This document shows, one piece after another, positions 60,221 to 64,000 of a stretch of 64,000 nucleotides of DNA (the stretch's first letter is position 1; every line of letters starts with the position of its first letter). The DNA is from Bacillota bacterium (GTDB lineage: Bacteria > Bacillota > UBA4882 > UBA8346): assembly GCA_023435225.1 (NCBI GenBank), contig JAEYRX010000020.1, positions 65,091-129,090 on the forward strand. The letters are read 5' to 3'. The translations under genes and the position numbers were made by a program. Under the pieces are notes generated by a model. The model saw only the letters and a program-made list of their open reading frames with translations, was not told the origin of the DNA and searched no databases.

Positions 60221-60243
60221 ACCGCACCTCAATGCCCTTTCGG

Positions 60244-61344
60244 TTACCCTTGGTTCTCGGCCTTTTTCTTACCCTGCAGCCGGTGCGGTTTCAGCCAGAG
60301 AGGTAGAGCAAGTCTGAATTTACTCCTGCCACGCAACGACATAACTATGCTTTGCAGCACAATGAAGAGATACAGCATGAGCCCGCTTACCATCGCTTGA
60401 AAGTTTGATTGGACACCCGCCGCACGGATCAGTTCATTGATTATCAGAAGAGTCAGCGTACCTATTGGCGCGCCAAGCAGGTTACCCACGCCGCCGTTGA
60501 GCAGAATGCCGCCTATTACATTCGAGGCTATTGCTTTTATTTCGAACAACGCCCCGTTTCCTATATTGCCGGCTCCTGTTGTCATGATGAACACAAAGCC
60601 TGCGATACCGGCCGTCAATCCGCATATCACGTATGAGAAGAATGTCGTTCTCTTTACGTTGATACCGAGCATCCGAGCGCTCTGACTATTGCCGCCAACA
60701 GCGTAGACATTACGCCCGAAACGCGACCACTTCATAAGGACGGCGAAAAGGACAATAAGGACCACCACAACTATGACGCCTGGTTTGATTTCACACGGGA
60801 TGAAAAAGCCCAGTCTATTTTGGGTGCCAAGCCAAGGAATCACTATCTTAAAATCCCGCAAAGCAACAAAAGCAGGCATGGTCACGTTGATCGGATCTTT
60901 GTGGAGTGTCGTCAACAGTCCCTGCGCTAAGAACAATCCGGCCAGCGTTATGATAAATGGCTGTATTTCAAGATAGGCAATGAGATATCCATGCAAGAGA
61001 CCAAACGCGATACCTATGCCTAGCGCAAGAAGTAAGGCCCCCCAAACGTTCCCCATATTCGATTGCAGCAACATGGCACAGGCCATGGTTACCAGGCCAC
61101 ATACTGCGCCGATGGAAATGTCGATGCCGCCTACGATCATAACTATACACAGACCAAGTGTCATGATGAAGAGCGCAGCGTTCAGGTTGAATAGGTCAAA
61201 GAAGGTCTGAAACTGCATGAAACTGCCCGGAAAACTTATAAGGGCAAACCCGTACATCAGTACAAATATAATCCCGGCTATAATAAAAAGAAGATTCGAA
61301 TTCGATAGTCTTGTTTTTGGTTTGGTTGTATTCAGAGATCCCAT
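60244..61344 (-). CDS. CUT2 sugar ABC permease, YjfF-like
   Basis: The 366-residue protein has eight to ten membrane segments. Key motifs are GGIDISIGAVCGLV, typical of BPD_transp_2 permeases, the QPFIITLAGLFLAQG helix, VYAVGGNSQSARMLGINV and IGGILLNGGVGNLLGAPIG. Length and wording fit the YjfF permease of the galactofuranose transporter or AraZ of the Shewanella arabinose transporter. The ATG at 61344 has AAGGAGGA upstream and lies one base after the stop of the preceding permease gene (61346), so the two are tightly coupled. It has higher G+C than the genes to its left. The gene ends next to a permease remnant. Confidence 0.9.
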   Translation of the reverse strand: MGSLNTTKPKTRLSNSNLLFIIAGIIFVLMYGFALISFPGSFMQFQTFFDLFNLNAALFIMTLGLCIVMIVGGIDISIGAVCGLVTMACAMLLQSNMGNVWGALLLALGIGIAFGLLHGYLIAYLEIQPFIITLAGLFLAQGLLTTLHKDPINVTMPAFVALRDFKIVIPWLGTQNRLGFFIPCEIKPGVIVVVVLIVLFAVLMKWSRFGRNVYAVGGNSQSARMLGINVKRTTFFSYVICGLTAGIAGFVFIMTTGAGNIGNGALFEIKAIASNVIGGILLNGGVGNLLGAPIGTLTLLIINELIRAAGVQSNFQAMVSGLMLYLFIVLQSIVMSLRGRSKFRLALPLWLKPHRLQGKKKAENQG

Positions 61345-61345
61345 G

Positions 61346-62455
61346 CTATTCCTCCTTCTTCCCAGATGCGTCCGCGCTGGAAACCACTGCATTGTTTAGT
61401 CCGCCTATCTTACGTACGGAGTAGCCGGCTACTATAGTTTTAGCCTTGTCTAAGACTTTCCGGGCAAAAACTGTAACCACAGGCGATGCAATTACCATGA
61501 GAATGATAATGAACACTGCCTTGAAGGCCTTAATAGTCTCGGGTTCTACCTCCAGCCTGAGCAGGGTCCTGTTCAGTATCTCGATAGTGTACGCGCCGAT
61601 AATAGAACCGGTCATGCTGAACTTTCCGCCGGAGAGCGAGTTTCCACCTATTGCTACGGCGAGAATAGCGTCCATCATGATAAACTTGAGCAGATTGACA
61701 CTATCGTGGCGCCCCGCCTTGTTAACTGCGATGAAACCTGCGATCGCGGCACATACTCCCATAATCAAAAAGGTCAGGAATATAATCTTTTTCGGGTTGA
61801 TACCGTTCAGACGCGCAGCACTTGGGTTGATTCCCACAGCCTCCACATAAAGCCTGAGATTCGTGGTCTTGAGTACCACTGCAACGATCGCGACGAAGAC
61901 GGCGGTCAGGATTATTGCAGTCTGTATTGGCACTCCCTGTATTACGGTGCCGATTTGATTCGATATATCGTTCGCCAGTATGGGAGATAATTTGCCGTCA
62001 ATCATAAAGGCGATGGACCTGCCCCCCATAAATAGTATGAGGGTCGCAACCATCGGCTGAACCTTAAATACCGAAACCAGGGTGCCGTTGAATGAGCCGA
62101 CGACTAACCCGGCCACGCAGCTTATGAGGAAACCCGCCAGTATGGTCAACAAGGTGACCTCACCGGCACTTAAGACGAACATGACAAATACGGCGGAAGT
62201 AATGGCGCCGATCTCACCTATGCTTATGTCCTGCCCTTGTGAGGCCGCAGTAACCAAGGTCATACCTATTGTCAGAATAACCAACTCCGCAGCGCCGAAC
62301 AGGATATTTGGTATGTTCCCGTAAAATGCGCCGTTTACCATGGTAATGCTGAAGTAATCAGCGCCCTTTATCAGATTAATGATAATGAGTAACCCCAGAA
62401 CAGAGAGGGGAAGGAATAGATGAGATAAGTGTGCTTTTAACTTTGGCATATTCAT
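61346..62455 (-). CDS. CUT2 sugar ABC permease, YtfT-like
   Basis: This 369-residue protein is the second permease of the transporter, with GQDISIGEIGAITSAVF, the VFKVQPMVATLILFMGGRSI helix and YVEAVGINPSAARLNGINPK. It resembles YtfT (AraW). Two different permeases for one transporter is typical of YtfQRT-YjfF rather than of RbsC-type systems, which use one. The ATG at 62455 overlaps the stop of the ATPase gene (ATGA), so it is translationally coupled. The C-terminal tail (about 345-369) is hydrophilic and rich in Gly/Ser/Lys. Confidence 0.9.
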   Translation of the reverse strand: MNMPKLKAHLSHLFLPLSVLGLLIIINLIKGADYFSITMVNGAFYGNIPNILFGAAELVILTIGMTLVTAASQGQDISIGEIGAITSAVFVMFVLSAGEVTLLTILAGFLISCVAGLVVGSFNGTLVSVFKVQPMVATLILFMGGRSIAFMIDGKLSPILANDISNQIGTVIQGVPIQTAIILTAVFVAIVAVVLKTTNLRLYVEAVGINPSAARLNGINPKKIIFLTFLIMGVCAAIAGFIAVNKAGRHDSVNLLKFIMMDAILAVAIGGNSLSGGKFSMTGSIIGAYTIEILNRTLLRLEVEPETIKAFKAVFIIILMVIASPVVTVFARKVLDKAKTIVAGYSVRKIGGLNNAVVSSADASGKKEE

Positions 62456-63954
62456 TCACCTCCCTGGGCTATCGAGTGCATAACATCGTGTTCCGTCAAA
62501 TTCATTCCACTAAGTTCTCCGACAATTTCACGGTCCTTCATAACGATCATTCGAGAGCAGGTTCGAAGCATTTCGTCAATTTCTGAAGATATAAATGTCA
62601 AACTCATTCCGTCTTCAGCGAGCTTGAGCACAAGTTTTTGAATCTCCACCTTGGTTCCGACATCGATCCCCCGTGTGGGTTCATCGAGGATCAGGTACAT
62701 GGGGTGTGTGAGCAGCCAGCGGGCCAAAATGACCTTCTGCTGGTTGCCACCGGAAAGAGATTTGATTGGCGTGTTGATGGACGGTGTTTTAATACTCAGT
62801 TTCTGTATATACTCGTTAGAAAATTCCTCAGCCTGTTTCCTCGAAAGAGGCCTAAAAAAGCCTTTCATGACCTGCAAGGCTAGAATAATATTGTCGCGCA
62901 CCGAAAGCTCGGCGATGATTCCGTCACCCTTGCGGTCCTCTGGTAGATAACCGATTCCCTGTTTCATGGCGTTTAGGGGCGTCTTGATCTTCACTCTCTT
63001 ACCTTTCATTTTGACTTCACCGCCTGTCACCTTGTCGGCGGCGAAGATTGCGCGAACACTTTCGCTGCGCCCTGAGCCGAGCAGCCCGGCAAAGCCGTTC
63101 ACCTCGCCTTTTTGAATTGTGAAATTGAAAGGCCTTACCCCGGCGGCGCTCGAAAGCGCCGTAGCCTCGAACACCGGTACATTGCTGTCGGATTTAAGCG
63201 GTTCTTGTTTTTTCATATTAGAGACATCACTCAGTGCCTTTCCCATCATCTTCGAGATAAGCTCGATTTGGGGAAGCGCAGCTGTTTGGTATTCGCCGAT
63301 CAACTCTCCATTGCGAAGCACCGTAATCCTGTCGCTGATCTCGTATACCTGTTCAAGAAAGTGAGTAATGAAGATGATCCCCACTCCCCGATCTTTCAGT
63401 TTGCGCATGAGCTCGAAGAGTTTTTTTACCTCATCTTCGTCAAGCGAGGACGTCGGTTCATCAAGAATGAGAATCTTGCAGTCCATATCGACCGCGCGGG
63501 CAATTGCGATCATCTGCTGGACAGCAATTGAGCAGCTTGAGAGTTCTTGGGTCGGGCTCGCTGGAATACCGAGAGAGCTGAGCATTTGTGCCGCCTTTGC
63601 GTTCATCTGCTTCCATTGAACGAAAGCGTTCCGGCTGCGACCGATAAACATATTCTCGGCCACGGTCAAATTGGGGCAAAGCGTTATTTCCTGAAAGACC
63701 GTGCCAATTCCCATATTCTGCGCATCCTGCGGCGACTTGAAAAGAACCGGCCTTCCATCTAAAACAATCTGGCCGGCATCCTTTTCGTAAACACCGGTTA
63801 TAATCTTTATCAGTGTGGACTTGCCCGCTCCATTTTCGCCCATAAGGGCATGGATTTCACCCTTTCGGAGCACGAAGTCTACGTTATGCAGAGCTCTGAC
63901 ACCTGGAAAGGATTTGCTGATACCTTCCATTTTGAGTATGTTTTCTGACAGCAA
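62452..63954 (-). CDS. CUT2 sugar ABC ATPase with two nucleotide-binding domains (YtfR/AraV-like)
   Basis: The 500-residue protein has two ATPase halves. The first has Walker A HALMGENGAGKSTLIKII, signature SSCSIAVQQMIAIARA and Walker B ILILDEPTSSLDEDE; the second has a degenerate P-loop FAGLLGSGRSESVRAIF, with signature SLSGGNQQKVILARWL and Walker B LILDEPTRGIDVG. That asymmetry is normal for MglA/RbsA/YtfR proteins. Start is TTG at 63954 with AAGGAGG upstream. The binding-protein gene is expected upstream, beyond the window edge. Local G+C is clearly higher (32 of 60 bases at 63001-63060 against 24 of 60 at 55201-55260). Confidence 0.93.
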   Translation of the reverse strand: MLSENILKMEGISKSFPGVRALHNVDFVLRKGEIHALMGENGAGKSTLIKIITGVYEKDAGQIVLDGRPVLFKSPQDAQNMGIGTVFQEITLCPNLTVAENMFIGRSRNAFVQWKQMNAKAAQMLSSLGIPASPTQELSSCSIAVQQMIAIARAVDMDCKILILDEPTSSLDEDEVKKLFELMRKLKDRGVGIIFITHFLEQVYEISDRITVLRNGELIGEYQTAALPQIELISKMMGKALSDVSNMKKQEPLKSDSNVPVFEATALSSAAGVRPFNFTIQKGEVNGFAGLLGSGRSESVRAIFAADKVTGGEVKMKGKRVKIKTPLNAMKQGIGYLPEDRKGDGIIAELSVRDNIILALQVMKGFFRPLSRKQAEEFSNEYIQKLSIKTPSINTPIKSLSGGNQQKVILARWLLTHPMYLILDEPTRGIDVGTKVEIQKLVLKLAEDGMSLTFISSEIDEMLRTCSRMIVMKDREIVGELSGMNLTEHDVMHSIAQGGE

Positions 63955-64000
63955 CTAAAGACCTCCTTACTGGTATCACATAAATTAACAGCAGTGCGGT

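Noticed and set aside
63955..64000. A sugar-binding-protein gene at the right edge
   Set aside because: Only 46 bases remain and show the ATPase ribosome binding site; no coding sequence can be claimed there.
1..64000. CRISPR arrays, tRNA or rRNA genes, prophage genes
   Set aside because: No regularly spaced direct repeats, no tRNA-like T-arm strings outside coding regions and no phage structural genes were found.

Overview
The window is AT-rich chromosomal DNA from a spore-forming member of the Bacillota (low-G+C Firmicutes). The evidence is the left-end sporulation block spoIID - spoIIQ-like - spoIIID - mbl, abundant GTG/TTG starts behind strong GGAGG-type ribosome binding sites, and Firmicutes-style regulators (AraR, YesMN-type two-component system, KtrAB). 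The sugar-uptake and xylan/arabinan genes suggest a plant-polysaccharide fermenter. No species can be named from the sequence alone. I saw no tRNA, rRNA, CRISPR array or prophage.

Layout. 0-1.2 kb: a truncated membrane gene, probably an iron-sulfur polyferredoxin type, and a 52-codon gene with its own terminator. 1.3-4.6 kb: sporulation and cell-shape genes. 5.0-8.1 kb: KtrB/KtrA potassium uptake behind a perfect sigma-A promoter, a PspC protein and a TtcA-like sulfurtransferase. 8.1-15.6 kb: housekeeping and small orphan genes (LppM-like lipoprotein, CapA-type protein, CsgG-like secreted protein, Asd, an Ntn-hydrolase, and a C_GCAxxG / 2H phosphoesterase / DsrE / ACT run in which the DsrE gene carries a one-base frameshift). 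16.2-17.6 kb: a chemoreceptor. 17.7-24.0 kb: a TetR-controlled efflux operon (HlyD, two ATPases, two ABC-2 permeases). 24.3-27.7 kb: an ImmA/IrrE peptidase with a membrane partner, then a nitrate/sulfonate-type ABC importer.

28-41.2 kb is a xylan / plant-glycan island: GH1 beta-glucosidase, AraC regulator plus MsAcT-like esterase, modular GH30 xylanase with three binding modules, a CUT1 sugar importer, a GH52/GH116-like glycosidase and a LacI repressor with matching palindromic operators. 41.5-48.2 kb: a divergent stand-alone carB paralogue, an IclR regulator, a PilZ protein and an IS481-like transposase lacking a catalytic Asp.

48.5-64 kb is an L-arabinose (or related pentose) locus: FucI-type isomerase, AraD epimerase, FGGY kinase, AraR with three operators, a three-component sensor (sugar-binding protein, YesM kinase, YesN regulator) preceded by a sensor-only protein, and a CUT2 transporter resembling YtfRT-YjfF / AraVWZ. 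The transporter genes are visibly richer in G+C than the rest and abut a remnant of another permease gene, suggesting replacement by acquired DNA.

Non-coding structure is rich: three copies of a ~100-bp nested palindromic repeat (15.6, 27.8, 48.2 kb), unrelated nested hairpins at 10.1-10.3 and 48.4-48.5 kb, and phrase-like short repeats in gaps of the efflux operon and near the GH1 gene. Where the longest reading frame and the ribosome binding site disagree, I give the RBS-supported start. Family names come from motif recognition by eye; nothing was searched.
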